Shown here: positions 52,701-62,790 of the stretch, one piece after another | Layout of the letters: every line of letters begins with the position of its first letter | Position numbering within the stretch: the first letter of the stretch is position 1 | Source of the DNA: JAWLBM01 sp041687675 | Lineage (GTDB): Bacteria; Pseudomonadota; Alphaproteobacteria; Rhizobiales; Pleomorphomonadaceae | DNA length: 64,000 bases | NCBI GenBank assembly: GCA_041687675.1 | Contig: JAWLBM010000018.1 | Span: forward strand, 1-64,000 | Direction: 5' to 3' | The notes under the pieces: model-generated | The model's database searches: none | What the model was told of the DNA's origin: nothing | Seen by the model: the letters and a program-made list of their open reading frames with translations, nothing else | Made by a program: the position numbers and the translations under genes

Positions 52701-52744
52701 GCCGCCAGCGACCGTCATCCCCCGAACGGGTGACACCGGAGACG

Positions 52745-53194
52745 ATGCATATGATGGCCACCGACGACACCGCCCTGCTCCGACGCTTCCTGCGAACGAT
52801 CCGGGTCTCGACCCACACCGCGCTCGCCGAGTACGAACTCGCCGAGGGCCGTGCGGGCGCGGCCGCCCCGGTCCGCTTCCAGGCGCTCGCCGCCAAGGGC
52901 GCCGACCGCTTCCGCTTCCCCGCCGCCGGCATCGCCGCGGGCGACGGGCTTCTCGCCGCCCGCCTGGGCCGGACCGCCACCGGCGAGCCCGCTGCGTTGC
53001 GCCTGCAGGCCGAGGGCGCCGCGGGCCTCGACGCCTATGCCGGCCGCGCCGGCCGGCTCCGCTTCGGCCCCTTCGGCCCCGAGGCGGACGTCCGCTTCGA
53101 CCGCGACGGCCTGGCGGAGGTCCCGCTCGCCGGCCTCGGCCTCGACGAGGACGATCTCGCCGCCTTCACGATCGAGATGGCCGCCACGGAATGA
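52745..53194 (+). CDS. Unknown small protein (operon gene 2 of 4)
   Basis: Not recognised. A 149-residue soluble protein; ATGs at 52745, 52751 and 52754 are all possible, and the GGAG at 52738-52741 fits the second best. A helical N-terminus (ALLRRFLRTIRVSTHTALAE) is followed by an Ala/Gly-rich, strand-forming middle and an acidic end (LGLDEDDLAAFTIEMAAT). It begins 44 nt after gene 1 and overlaps gene 3 by 4 nt (ATGA), so it is translationally coupled to the Lon-like protein and may be its partner. Confidence 0.6.
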   Translation: MHMMATDDTALLRRFLRTIRVSTHTALAEYELAEGRAGAAAPVRFQALAAKGADRFRFPAAGIAAGDGLLAARLGRTATGEPAALRLQAEGAAGLDAYAGRAGRLRFGPFGPEADVRFDRDGLAEVPLAGLGLDEDDLAAFTIEMAATE

Positions 53195-54516
53195 CCGCAC
53201 GGGTGCTCGTGCCCCTGGTGGGCCCCGACGGCGCCGGCCAGCAGGTGTTCGAGGCCCTGGCCGGCCCGACGGCGCCCGAGCCGCACCCGGCGCGACTCAC
53301 CCCGCAGATCTCCGAGCTCTACGACTTCGGCCTCTACCGGATCGCGCAGACCGTGCGCGAGGCCGTCACCCGCGTCGCGGACGCCCGCCGCGACCGGGTC
53401 TGGCTCGGCCGCCGCAACGCGCGGGTGAACCCCTGGTACCTGCGCATCTCCGACCTGCAGGTCGGCCGCCTGTCCGACGAGAACGCCCGCTCCGCCGGCC
53501 TCGGGCTCGCCCTCGCCGCCCTGCTCGAGGCGTTCGGCCGGCCGCGCGACGTCGTCTTCGCCAGCGGTGAGATCGTCCTCTCGACCGCGCCCGGGCGCAT
53601 GGCGGCCGTGGAGGTGGGACCCGTCGACGGGATCCGCGGCAAGCTCGGGCTCGTCGGCGACTACATCAGCCAGCACCGCGCCCAGCTCGGCGGCAGCCGC
53701 ATCCTGGTGGTGCTGCCGAAGCTCGCGGTGGACGGGCGTCCGCTCGAGCAGGCGGAGGCGCGGACCCTCGCCCGGGTGCGCGAGGCGGCCGCATCGGCGG
53801 GGCTCGCGATGGACGTCCTGTTCGCCGAGACGCTCGACGACCTGGAGGGCCCGCTCGGCCCCTTCGAGGCGCAGCCGGTGGTCGACGTGCGCCGGGCCAC
53901 CATCGGCGCCGCCGCCGTCGCCGGGCTGGCGGCGCTCGCCGGCGCCTGGCTCTGGATCGCCACAGCGCCCGTCGCGCTCGCCTGGACCGCCGTCGACGGC
54001 GGCGGGGAGGCCGCGCCGCAGCGGGCCGTCTACCGGTCGGACACCGACCGGCTCGAGCTGCTGCCGACGTGCTATGATGAGCAGCGCCAGCCGGTGGTGG
54101 TCGGCGGCGAGACGCTGGTGCTGCGGATCAGCGCCCGCGACACCCGCCCGCTCGCAGGCTGGCTGGCGCCGGCGCGCTTCTTCATCGCCTCGGTGTCGCG
54201 GGAGGCCGACCCGATCATCCTCGACGCCTCGCTGTTCCGCACCGCCGGCGCGGACGTGCGGCCGGGGCGGCTGGAGGATGCGGTGGCGGCGATCCCGATC
54301 GAGCCGACCGAGGACGAGGTCCGGCTCTTCGTGGTGGCGACCCGCGACCAGACCGTAAGCCTCAGCCAGCTGACGGAGGAATTGCGCGCGCGCCTGACCG
54401 GACTGACCGGCGCGTCCGTCCTGACCACCTCGACCCAGTTCCTGAACGACCGCTTCGAAGGCCAGATCGACTACCAGTTCAAGGTGACGACCGATGAAAG
54501 CCTCTGCCCCCGGTAG
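53191..54516 (+). CDS. Membrane-tethered Lon-like (S16 fold) protein with C-terminal domain (operon gene 3 of 4)
   Basis: A 441-residue protein. Residues ~65-215 match the layout of a Lon protease (S16) domain: ARSAGLGLALAALLEAFGRP corresponds to Lon's GPSAG..., giving Ser101; ASGEIVL corresponds to TGEITL; and VDGIRGKLGLV corresponds to GGLKEKLLAA, giving Lys151. The Ser-Lys spacing is 50 residues (43 in E. coli Lon), explained by a short insertion near 130-138. No AAA+ domain is present. One hydrophobic helix (about 236-262) precedes a ~175-residue domain resembling DUF4384-type beta-rich domains (IPIEPTEDEVRLFVVATRDQ). By topology the S16-like part is cytoplasmic and the C-terminus periplasmic; both are inferred. 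The domain call is from motif reading only. Confidence 0.6.
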   Translation: MTARVLVPLVGPDGAGQQVFEALAGPTAPEPHPARLTPQISELYDFGLYRIAQTVREAVTRVADARRDRVWLGRRNARVNPWYLRISDLQVGRLSDENARSAGLGLALAALLEAFGRPRDVVFASGEIVLSTAPGRMAAVEVGPVDGIRGKLGLVGDYISQHRAQLGGSRILVVLPKLAVDGRPLEQAEARTLARVREAAASAGLAMDVLFAETLDDLEGPLGPFEAQPVVDVRRATIGAAAVAGLAALAGAWLWIATAPVALAWTAVDGGGEAAPQRAVYRSDTDRLELLPTCYDEQRQPVVVGGETLVLRISARDTRPLAGWLAPARFFIASVSREADPIILDASLFRTAGADVRPGRLEDAVAAIPIEPTEDEVRLFVVATRDQTVSLSQLTEELRARLTGLTGASVLTTSTQFLNDRFEGQIDYQFKVTTDESLCPR

Positions 54517-55489
54517 ATCGGCCCGCCTCCTCGCCCTCGCCGGGCTGTTCGCCGCCTCGCTGTCCGCCGCCGCCGCGGCGGGCCCGCTGGCGCTCGCCGA
54601 CGAGGCCGGGCTCGACCGGTTCGCCGAACTGGTGACCGCCTACAGGGACGCCTCGCGGGTCCGCTGGGTGGTCAGGGCGGACACGCCGGAGGAGCGGGCC
54701 CGCATCCTCTCCGCCATGGCCGACCGGCTCGGCCCCGGGGGCATTGACCTGCTGGAGCGCATCTCCGCGCTGGGCCCGGTGGCCTCGACCCGCTCGGTTG
54801 CCCCCGCGGACGGCGCCGCGCGGACCGACCGCGGGCCGACGGCGCACATCGCCGTCGCGCCGCCGCCGAACCGCACCTGCAGCTGGCGGGTGACGGTGGA
54901 CGACCCGGCCGCGCCGACGCCCCCGGGCGGCGGCCTGCGGATCCCGATCGAGCGGGGCGACGTCATCCCGACCTCGCCGGAGGCGACCTTCGAGGTCGGC
55001 TTCGCCGGGCCCCTCCAGTCCGCCCTCTACGCCTTCGCGGAGACCGCACCCGGAGCGGTCCGCGACCTCGCCGCCGCGCCCGACGTGGAGATCCCGGTCG
55101 AGCCGTCGGCCGAGGAGACGCTGGTGCTCGTCCGCGCCCGCCGGCCGGTCCCCTTCCTCGACGGCATCCGCACCGCGCTCGGCCAGGCGGACGGCGCGCG
55201 AGCCGACCTCGGCCGCAACGCCGCCCTCGCCGAGCGCTTCCGCAACGCCGGCCGCGGCATCGGGGCCAACATCCAGCTGGTGGATCCGGGGATGATCGTC
55301 GCCAGGGCGGACCCGCGCCCGGCGGCGAGGCCGGCCGGGGCGGAGCCCGAGACGGACCGGGAGACGCCGGTCGCGTCCGCCGGCAGCGCCGGCGGCACCG
55401 TCGCGGACGGGTCCGCCGAGGGCCCCCTGTCGCGGGCGGACGACCTCGTCGAGACCTGCCTCTACACGGTCACCCGCCTGCCGGGCTGA
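54494..55489 (+). CDS. Exported protein of unknown function (operon gene 4 of 4)
   Basis: A 331-residue protein, ATG 54494 with AAGGTGAC upstream; the gene overlaps gene 3 by 23 nt. The N-terminus is a Sec signal peptide (LLALAGLFAASLSAAAAAG, cleavage near residue 29). Residues ~30-95 form a helical region (FAELVTAYRDASRVRWVVRA), and ~125-245 a beta-rich domain (SWRVTVDD, IPIERGDVIPTSPEATFEV, ETLVLVRARRPVPFLDGI) resembling DUF4384 and the C-terminal domain of gene 3. The last ~80 residues are low complexity, with one Cys near the end. It probably meets the periplasmic part of gene 3. Confidence 0.6.
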   Translation: MKASAPGRSARLLALAGLFAASLSAAAAAGPLALADEAGLDRFAELVTAYRDASRVRWVVRADTPEERARILSAMADRLGPGGIDLLERISALGPVASTRSVAPADGAARTDRGPTAHIAVAPPPNRTCSWRVTVDDPAAPTPPGGGLRIPIERGDVIPTSPEATFEVGFAGPLQSALYAFAETAPGAVRDLAAAPDVEIPVEPSAEETLVLVRARRPVPFLDGIRTALGQADGARADLGRNAALAERFRNAGRGIGANIQLVDPGMIVARADPRPAARPAGAEPETDRETPVASAGSAGGTVADGSAEGPLSRADDLVETCLYTVTRLPG

Positions 55490-55548
55490 TCGCGGCGGGC
55501 GCGCCGCCGGTCGGCGGGCCGCCGGCGGAGCGCCTCCGCGACCATCTT

Positions 55549-55842
55549 TCAGGAGATGTGCAGTTCCACCGCGCCCTCGGAGACCGCGGGCTTGGCGCCC
55601 GCTCCGAGGTGAGACGCGTTTGCCTTCAGCCACTCTCCGGCCTTGCGGAGGCTCTCGTCCGTGCCCGCCTTGTTGCTGCAGACGGTGACGGTGACGCAGC
55701 CGTCGGCCGTGCGGGCCATGTCGTAGCTGACGAGCCCATCGACCGAGCGCAGCAGGTCCTCCACCTCGGCGCGGTGCTCGACGAGAAGATCGGCGAGGTC
55801 CTTCGCCCCCTGGCCGGTATAGGTACGGATCATGGTGTGCAC
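55549..55842 (-). CDS. Small conserved hypothetical protein
   Basis: A 97-residue protein starting at GTG 55842, placed because GGGGGAA lies five nt upstream; ATG three codons later is an alternative. It reads MIRTYTGQGAKDLADLLVEH, then VEDLLRSVDGLVSYDMART and VTVTVCSNKAGTDESLRKAG. The strand-helix pattern resembles dimeric alpha-beta barrel (ABM-like) proteins, and very similar small proteins are recalled from Hyphomicrobiales. No catalytic residue is evident. It is convergent with gene 4 of the Lon-like operon. Confidence 0.65.
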   Translation of the reverse strand: MHTMIRTYTGQGAKDLADLLVEHRAEVEDLLRSVDGLVSYDMARTADGCVTVTVCSNKAGTDESLRKAGEWLKANASHLGAGAKPAVSEGAVELHIS

Positions 55843-55950
55843 AGCGCTTCCCCCTTTTTCATTGTGAAGAAGCAGTATCCGCCCCGGCGTGACGACTTGC
55901 AATGCCCGGCGACGCATGGCTGCGGATCCGGCCCCCTTGCTTGCGGACGG

Positions 55951-56871
55951 TCAGTCGGCGGCGTCGGGCAGCGGCGGGACCGCCTTGAGATAGGCGGCGA
56001 TCGCGGCGCGGTCCTCGGGACGCAGCCGGGCGAGGTTCTCCTGCACCTCCACCATCGAGCCGCCGAAGCTGTCGTAGTCGGGCATGAACCCGGATTCGAA
56101 GGAGTAGACGAGGTCCTCCTCCGACCAGCTTGCGACCCCGTCCGGCCCCGGGGTGATGTTCGGGATGGTCCCCTCGCCGTCCGGGTTCGGCGCGCCGGCG
56201 AGCCAGCGGCCGAGGTCCGGGCCGCCGATCGCGTCGCGGGGCGTGTGGCATTCGCCGCAGTGCCCGACCGCCTCGACGAGGTACTGGCCGAGCCGGACCG
56301 GTTCCGGCGCGTCGGCGGGCAGCGCCACGGCCGGCCCCGGATCGAGATTGAGCCGCTTCCACAGGCCGAGGCCCCGCCGGATGTTGAAGGGAAAGCCGAG
56401 GTCGTGGCCCGGCGACCGGTCCGCCACCGCCGGCAGCGTCATCAGGTAGGCATGGAGGTCGATGACGTCCTCGGGGCGCATGCGGGCGTAGGACGTGTAG
56501 GGGAAGGCCGGGTAGTAGTGGGCGCCCTCCGGCGAGACGCCCCGCAGCATCGCGCTGGCGAGGTCGAGCGCGCTCCATCGGCCGATGCCCGCCTCCGGGT
56601 CGGGCGAGATGTTCGGCGCGCGGAAGGTGCCGAAGTCGGTGACGAACTCCCGCCCGCCGCCGAGGCGGAGGCGGTCCTCGCCCTTGGCGCCCTTGGCGGC
56701 GTGGCAGGAGGCGCATCCGCCAGCGTCGAAGATCCGCGCGCCGGCGACGGGATCGCCCTCGTGGGCCGGAAGGTCGGCCGCCGTCAGCGGGTCGGGCGCG
56801 GTGAGGAGAAATAGCGCGCCGGCGGCGACCGCCACGACCGCCACCGCGACACCGACGAACCGACCGGCCAC
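55951..56871 (-). CDS. Diheme cytochrome c
   Basis: A 306-residue protein from GTG 56871 (GGGAGGTGGCTC upstream). An uncleaved or cleaved hydrophobic N-terminus (about 3-24) is followed by two c-type heme sites: CASCH (residues 53-57) and CGECH (205-209). Met ligands probably lie in each domain's later part. It resembles the cytochrome c subunit of alcohol/aldehyde or gluconate-type dehydrogenases. It stands alone here, so the donor is unknown. It is divergent from alr. Confidence 0.82.
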   Translation of the reverse strand: MAGRFVGVAVAVVAVAAGALFLLTAPDPLTAADLPAHEGDPVAGARIFDAGGCASCHAAKGAKGEDRLRLGGGREFVTDFGTFRAPNISPDPEAGIGRWSALDLASAMLRGVSPEGAHYYPAFPYTSYARMRPEDVIDLHAYLMTLPAVADRSPGHDLGFPFNIRRGLGLWKRLNLDPGPAVALPADAPEPVRLGQYLVEAVGHCGECHTPRDAIGGPDLGRWLAGAPNPDGEGTIPNITPGPDGVASWSEEDLVYSFESGFMPDYDSFGGSMVEVQENLARLRPEDRAAIAAYLKAVPPLPDAAD

Positions 56872-56989
56872 GAGCCACCTCCCTGCTGTTTTTCCCGCGG
56901 GGAGACTAGCGCGGCCGGCGCGGTGCGGGCCACAAACGTCTTGTTGATCGGCCCGCGACGGGCAAGCCGGAATCGCCTAAGCTGCCGCG

Positions 56990-58093
56990 ATGACCTTCGC
57001 ACCCGGCAAGGAGGCGCCCGCGCCCGCCCGGCTGACCGTCGACCTCGACGCGCTGGCGGACAACTGGCGCCTGCTCGCGACCGCATCCGGGCCGGCCGAG
57101 ACGGCGGCGGCGGTGAAGGCGGACGCCTACGGCACCGGCCTCGCCCCGGCCGCAACCGCGCTCCACCGCGCCGGCTGCCGCACCTTCTTCGTCGCCCTGC
57201 CCGCCGAGGGACTCGCGCTGCGGGCCGCGCTGCCGGAGGCGACGATCTACGTGCTGGGCGGCTATCTCGGCCGCGCCGCGGGCCTCTACCGGCGCCATCG
57301 CCTGCAGCCGGTGCTGGGCGACATGGCCGAGATCGACGAATGGCTGGCCGACGCCGGCGCCGACGCCCCCGCCCCGGCGATCCATGTCGACACCGGCATC
57401 AACCGCCTCGGCCTGCCGGTCGGCGCTGCCCGGGCGCTGTCCGGGGACCACGAGCGGATGGCCGCCCTCGCCCCGGCGCTGGTGATGAGCCACTTCGCCT
57501 GCGCGGACGACCCGGGGCATCCGCTGAACGGGCGGCAGGTCGCCTGCTTCTCCGAGGTGCGCGGCTGGTTTCCCGGCGTTGCCGCCTCGCTCGCCAACTC
57601 CGCCGGGATCGGCTTCGGCGCGGCCGCCCGCTTCGACCTGACCCGCCCGGGGATCTCGCTCTACGGCGGCCGGGCGCGGGAGCGGGACGACCACCCGGTG
57701 CGCCCGGTGATCACCCTTACGGCCGAGGTGCTGACGGTGCGCGAGGTGCCCGCGGGCGAATCGGTCGGCTACGGCGCGACCGCCACCGTCTCCCGGCCGT
57801 CGCGGGTCGCGATCGTCTCCCTCGGCTATGCCGACGGCTATCCGCGCCGCCTCGCCTCGGACGGCGCCGAGGCCGCCGTCCGCGGGCGCCGGTTCCCGCT
57901 GATCGGCCGGGTGTCGATGGACCTCCTCGCCGTCGACGTGACCGACGGGCCGGACGTGCGCCGCGGCGACCGGGCCGAACTGATCGGCCCGGCGGTGCCG
58001 CTCGCCGAGGTCGCCGACCGCGCCGGCACCATCGGCTACGAGATCCTCACTTCCCTCGGCTGCCGCTTCGAGCGCCGCTACGAGGGGGGCTGA
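56990..58093 (+). CDS. alr: Alanine racemase
   Basis: A 367-residue fold-III PLP enzyme. PLP Lys43 is in AAVKADAYGTG. HVDTGINRLGLP is the pyruvate/PLP contact region, GESVGYGAT contains the catalytic Tyr of the C-terminal domain, and the C-terminal domain has VSLGYADGYPRRLAS and GRVSMDLLAVDVTD. It makes D-alanine for peptidoglycan. It is followed by radA, as in related genomes where dnaB usually precedes alr; here a cytochrome gene occupies that side. Confidence 0.95.
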   Translation: MTFAPGKEAPAPARLTVDLDALADNWRLLATASGPAETAAAVKADAYGTGLAPAATALHRAGCRTFFVALPAEGLALRAALPEATIYVLGGYLGRAAGLYRRHRLQPVLGDMAEIDEWLADAGADAPAPAIHVDTGINRLGLPVGAARALSGDHERMAALAPALVMSHFACADDPGHPLNGRQVACFSEVRGWFPGVAASLANSAGIGFGAAARFDLTRPGISLYGGRARERDDHPVRPVITLTAEVLTVREVPAGESVGYGATATVSRPSRVAIVSLGYADGYPRRLASDGAEAAVRGRRFPLIGRVSMDLLAVDVTDGPDVRRGDRAELIGPAVPLAEVADRAGTIGYEILTSLGCRFERRYEGG

Positions 58094-58180
58094 GAGGCGC
58101 GGGCGCGGTTCCGGTTCGAACCCTCTGTACAAAACGGGAACATTGCCCCATCCTGCCGCCCACGCCTCACCGGGGGAATC

Positions 58181-59599
<1,419 letters not shown>

Positions 59600-59679
59600 A
59601 TGGGGCCCGGCCCGCATGCCGGGGGCGCATCATGGGCAGGGGCCGGGCGGACCGGCCGGCCTCTCGAGAAGGGCGGACG

Positions 59680-60279
59680 ATGCCGATCACGCTTCTGGAC
59701 GGTATCCTGATCGTCATCATGCTGATCTCGGCGCTGCTGGCGATGATCCGCGGCTTCGTGCGCGAGGTGCTGTCGATCGCCGCCTGGCTGGCGGCCGCGG
59801 CGGCGGCCTTCTTCTTCTACGACGACATCCTGCCCTTCGTGGAGCAGCAGATCGCCCACAAGCAGATCGCGCTCGCGGTGGCGGCGGCCGGAGTCTTCCT
59901 GGTGACGCTGCTGGTGGTGAGCTTCATCACCATGCGCATCTCCGACTTCGTGCTGGACAGCCGCATCGGCGCGCTGGACCGCACCCTCGGCTTCGTCTTC
60001 GGCGCCGCCCGCGGGCTGTTGCTGGTGGTGGTCGGCATGCTGTTCTTCAACTGGTTCCTGCCGGACGAGGAGATGCAGCCGACCTGGGTGGCCGGGGCGA
60101 AGTCGAAGCCGCTGCTCAACGCGGTCGGCGGACGGCTGATGGCGGCGCTGCCGGAGGACCCCGAGCGGGACATCCTCGAGCAGTTCCAGAATCCGCTCCG
60201 CGACGACGAGGCCGCCGAGGGCGGCCAGCCGCTCGAGAGCATCGACCAGGTGATCCAGTCCGAGGCCGGCGGCCAGTAA
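59680..60279 (+). CDS. cvpA: CvpA family membrane protein
   Basis: A 199-residue protein from ATG 59680. Four hydrophobic segments appear at about 5-25, 30-50, 65-85 and 100-125. The family pattern GFVREVLSIAAWLAAAAAAF is in the first half, and RGLLLVVVGMLFFNWF in the second. The C-terminus is soluble and acidic. CvpA is required for colicin V production in E. coli and is generally linked to envelope stress. It is next to purF in many Proteobacteria, as here. Confidence 0.9.
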   Translation: MPITLLDGILIVIMLISALLAMIRGFVREVLSIAAWLAAAAAAFFFYDDILPFVEQQIAHKQIALAVAAAGVFLVTLLVVSFITMRISDFVLDSRIGALDRTLGFVFGAARGLLLVVVGMLFFNWFLPDEEMQPTWVAGAKSKPLLNAVGGRLMAALPEDPERDILEQFQNPLRDDEAAEGGQPLESIDQVIQSEAGGQ

Positions 60280-60420
60280 ACCGTGCGCGCCGGCATTGCC
60301 GGCAGGGGTTCGAGGGACCATCTTCGGGGACCGGGAACGGCACCCAGGCGGAGCGGATCGCACGAGCGACCGACGACCGCCCCATGGCGGATCGCCGATG
60401 GCGGTCCGGCGGAGACCGAC

Positions 60421-61893
60421 ATGACGCATGACTTCTCGACCCTGCCCTTCGGCCCGGACGACGACGACCACCTCCACGAGGAGTGCGGCGTCTTCGGCAT
60501 CTTCGGCAACGAGAACGCGGGCGCGCTGACCGCCCTCGGGCTGCACGCGCTGCAGCACCGCGGCCAGGAGGCCGCCGGCATCTGCAGTTTCGACGGCCGG
60601 CAGTTCCGCACCGAGCGGCACATCGGCCTCGTCGGCGACAACTTCACCAAGCCGTCGGTGATCGCCCGCCTCCCCGGCGACCGCGCCATCGGCCACACCC
60701 GCTACGCCACCACCGGCGGATCGGAGCTGCGCAACGTGCAGCCGCTGTTCGCCGAATACGCCGGCGGCGGCTTCGCTGTGGCGCACAACGGCAATCTCAC
60801 CAACGCGCTGACCCTGCAGAAGGAGCTGCAGCGCCGCGGCTCGATCTTCCAGTCGACCTCGGACACCGAGACCATCCTCCACCTCGTCGCCACCAGCCCG
60901 AAGCTGCACATCGTCGACCGGCTGGTGGATGCGCTCCGCCGCGTCGAGGGCGCCTATTCGCTGGTCTGCGTCACCAACAAGAAGCTGATCGGCTGCCGCG
61001 ACCCGCTCGGCATCCGCCCGCTGGTGCTGGGCGACCTGGAGGGCGCCGCCGTGCTCGCCTCCGAGACCTGCGCCCTCGACATCATCGGCGCGCGCTACGT
61101 GCGCGAGATCGAGCCGGGCGAGGTGGTGGTGATCACCGAGGACGGCATCGAGAGCCTGAAGCCCTTCGGCCGCACCGCCTCCCGCTTCTGCATCTTCGAA
61201 TATGTCTACTTCTCCCGGCCGGACTCCAGCTTCGCCGGCCGGTCGGTCTACCAGGTCCGCAAGAGCATCGGCGCCGAGCTCGCGCGCGAGAGCTCCGTCG
61301 AGGCCGACGTCGTCATCCCGGTGCCCGATTCCGGCACGCCGGCGGCGATCGGCTTCGCCGAAGCCTCGGGCATTCCCTTCGACTTTGGCATCATCCGAAA
61401 CCACTATGTCGGCCGGACCTTCATCGAGCCGTCGGATTCGATCCGGCACATGGGCGTGAAGCTGAAGCACAATGCCAACCGCCAGGTGATCCAGGGCAAG
61501 CGGATCGTGCTGGTCGACGATTCCATCGTCCGCGGCACCACCTCGGTGAAGATCGTCCAGATGATGCGGGACGCCGGGGCCAGCGAGGTGCACATGCGCA
61601 TCGCCTCGCCGCCGACGCGCGACAGCTGCTTCTACGGCGTCGACACGCCGGAGAAGGGCAAGCTCCTCGCCTCGCGCATGTCGATCGCCGAGATGGCGAC
61701 CTACATCGGCGTCGACAGCCTCGCCTTCCTCTCCATCGACGGGCTCTACCGGGCCGTCGGCGAGGCGAAGCGCAACGGCGATGTGCCGCAATACTGCGAC
61801 GCCTGCTTCACCGGCGACTACCCCACGGCGTTGACGGACCAGTCCGCGGACGGCAACGTGCGCCAGCTCACGCTGCTCGCGGACGCCGGCTGA
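60421..61893 (+). CDS. purF: Amidophosphoribosyltransferase
   Basis: A 490-residue class II glutamine amidotransferase from ATG 60421. The mature N-terminal nucleophile is Cys22 in EECGVFGIFG, so a 21-residue propeptide is removed. The glutaminase domain includes GHTRYATTGGSELRNVQPLF and AVAHNGNLTN. The PRTase domain has the PRPP loop VLVDDSIVRGTTS and VIPVPDSGTPAAIG. It catalyses the first step of purine synthesis. It follows cvpA after about 140 nt. Confidence 0.96.
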   Translation: MTHDFSTLPFGPDDDDHLHEECGVFGIFGNENAGALTALGLHALQHRGQEAAGICSFDGRQFRTERHIGLVGDNFTKPSVIARLPGDRAIGHTRYATTGGSELRNVQPLFAEYAGGGFAVAHNGNLTNALTLQKELQRRGSIFQSTSDTETILHLVATSPKLHIVDRLVDALRRVEGAYSLVCVTNKKLIGCRDPLGIRPLVLGDLEGAAVLASETCALDIIGARYVREIEPGEVVVITEDGIESLKPFGRTASRFCIFEYVYFSRPDSSFAGRSVYQVRKSIGAELARESSVEADVVIPVPDSGTPAAIGFAEASGIPFDFGIIRNHYVGRTFIEPSDSIRHMGVKLKHNANRQVIQGKRIVLVDDSIVRGTTSVKIVQMMRDAGASEVHMRIASPPTRDSCFYGVDTPEKGKLLASRMSIAEMATYIGVDSLAFLSIDGLYRAVGEAKRNGDVPQYCDACFTGDYPTALTDQSADGNVRQLTLLADAG

Positions 61894-61923
61894 CCCCGGC
61901 GCCGCCAACCGCCGACGGAGACC

Positions 61924-62712
61924 ATGACCGATACCGACACGAACACCGCGGCCGCCCCCTCCGGCGAGGGGGACCCCGGCGACCGGCGGATCGTCCTCGT
62001 CACCGGCGCCTCGCGCGGCATCGGCCGCGCCGCGGCCCTGGCGCTCGCCGGCGCCGGCTACCACGTGGTGGCCGTCGCCCGCACCCAGGGCGGGCTCGAG
62101 GAGCTCGACGACGAGATCCGCGCGGCCGGCGGCACGACGACGCTGGTGCCGATGTCGGTGACCGACTTCGACGCCGTCGACCGGCTGGGCGCCGCCCTCG
62201 CCGAGCGCTACGGCCGGCTCGACGCGCTCCTCGCCAACGCCGGCATTCTCGGCCCGCTGTCGCCGGTCGGGCACGTGCTGCCGAAGCGCTGGGACGACGT
62301 GATCGCCATCAACCTCACCGCCAACTTCCGGCTGATCCGCTCGCTCGACCCGCTGCTGCGCCAGTCCAAGGCCGGCCGGTCGCTGTTCGTCTCCTCCGGG
62401 GCCGCGCACAGCGCCAAGGCCTTCTGGGCGCCCTACGCCGCCTCCAAGGCGGGCCTCGAGGCGCTGGTGCGCAGCTGGGCCAAGGAAATCCACAGCTTCG
62501 GCGTCACCGCCAACCTGCTCGACCCGCGGGCCACCCGCACCAAGATGCGCGCCGAGGCGATGCCCGGCGAGGACCCGATGACGCTGCCGCCTCCGGAAGC
62601 GCTCGCGCCGCTCGTCGTCGCGGCGCTGTCGCCGGAGGAGACGCGGACGGGCATGATCATCGACGGCCGCTCCGGCGCCTTTGCGGAGCACCGCCCGCCC
62701 GACTTCGGCTGA
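61924..62712 (+). CDS. Short-chain dehydrogenase/reductase
   Basis: A 262-residue classical SDR. TGASRGIG (residues 27-34), NAG (105-107), Ser157/158, Tyr171 and Lys175 (YAASK) make a complete active site. It begins 30 nt after purF and is usually found there in Hyphomicrobiales genomes, so it may be co-transcribed with purF. The substrate is unknown. Confidence 0.88.
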   Translation: MTDTDTNTAAAPSGEGDPGDRRIVLVTGASRGIGRAAALALAGAGYHVVAVARTQGGLEELDDEIRAAGGTTTLVPMSVTDFDAVDRLGAALAERYGRLDALLANAGILGPLSPVGHVLPKRWDDVIAINLTANFRLIRSLDPLLRQSKAGRSLFVSSGAAHSAKAFWAPYAASKAGLEALVRSWAKEIHSFGVTANLLDPRATRTKMRAEAMPGEDPMTLPPPEALAPLVVAALSPEETRTGMIIDGRSGAFAEHRPPDFG

Positions 62713-62790
62713 ACCGGCCGCGACCGGCGGTCGCAGGGCAACGCCGCCGCCGCATCCCTACCTTGTGGGGACCAGAAGGATTTTTCCGAC

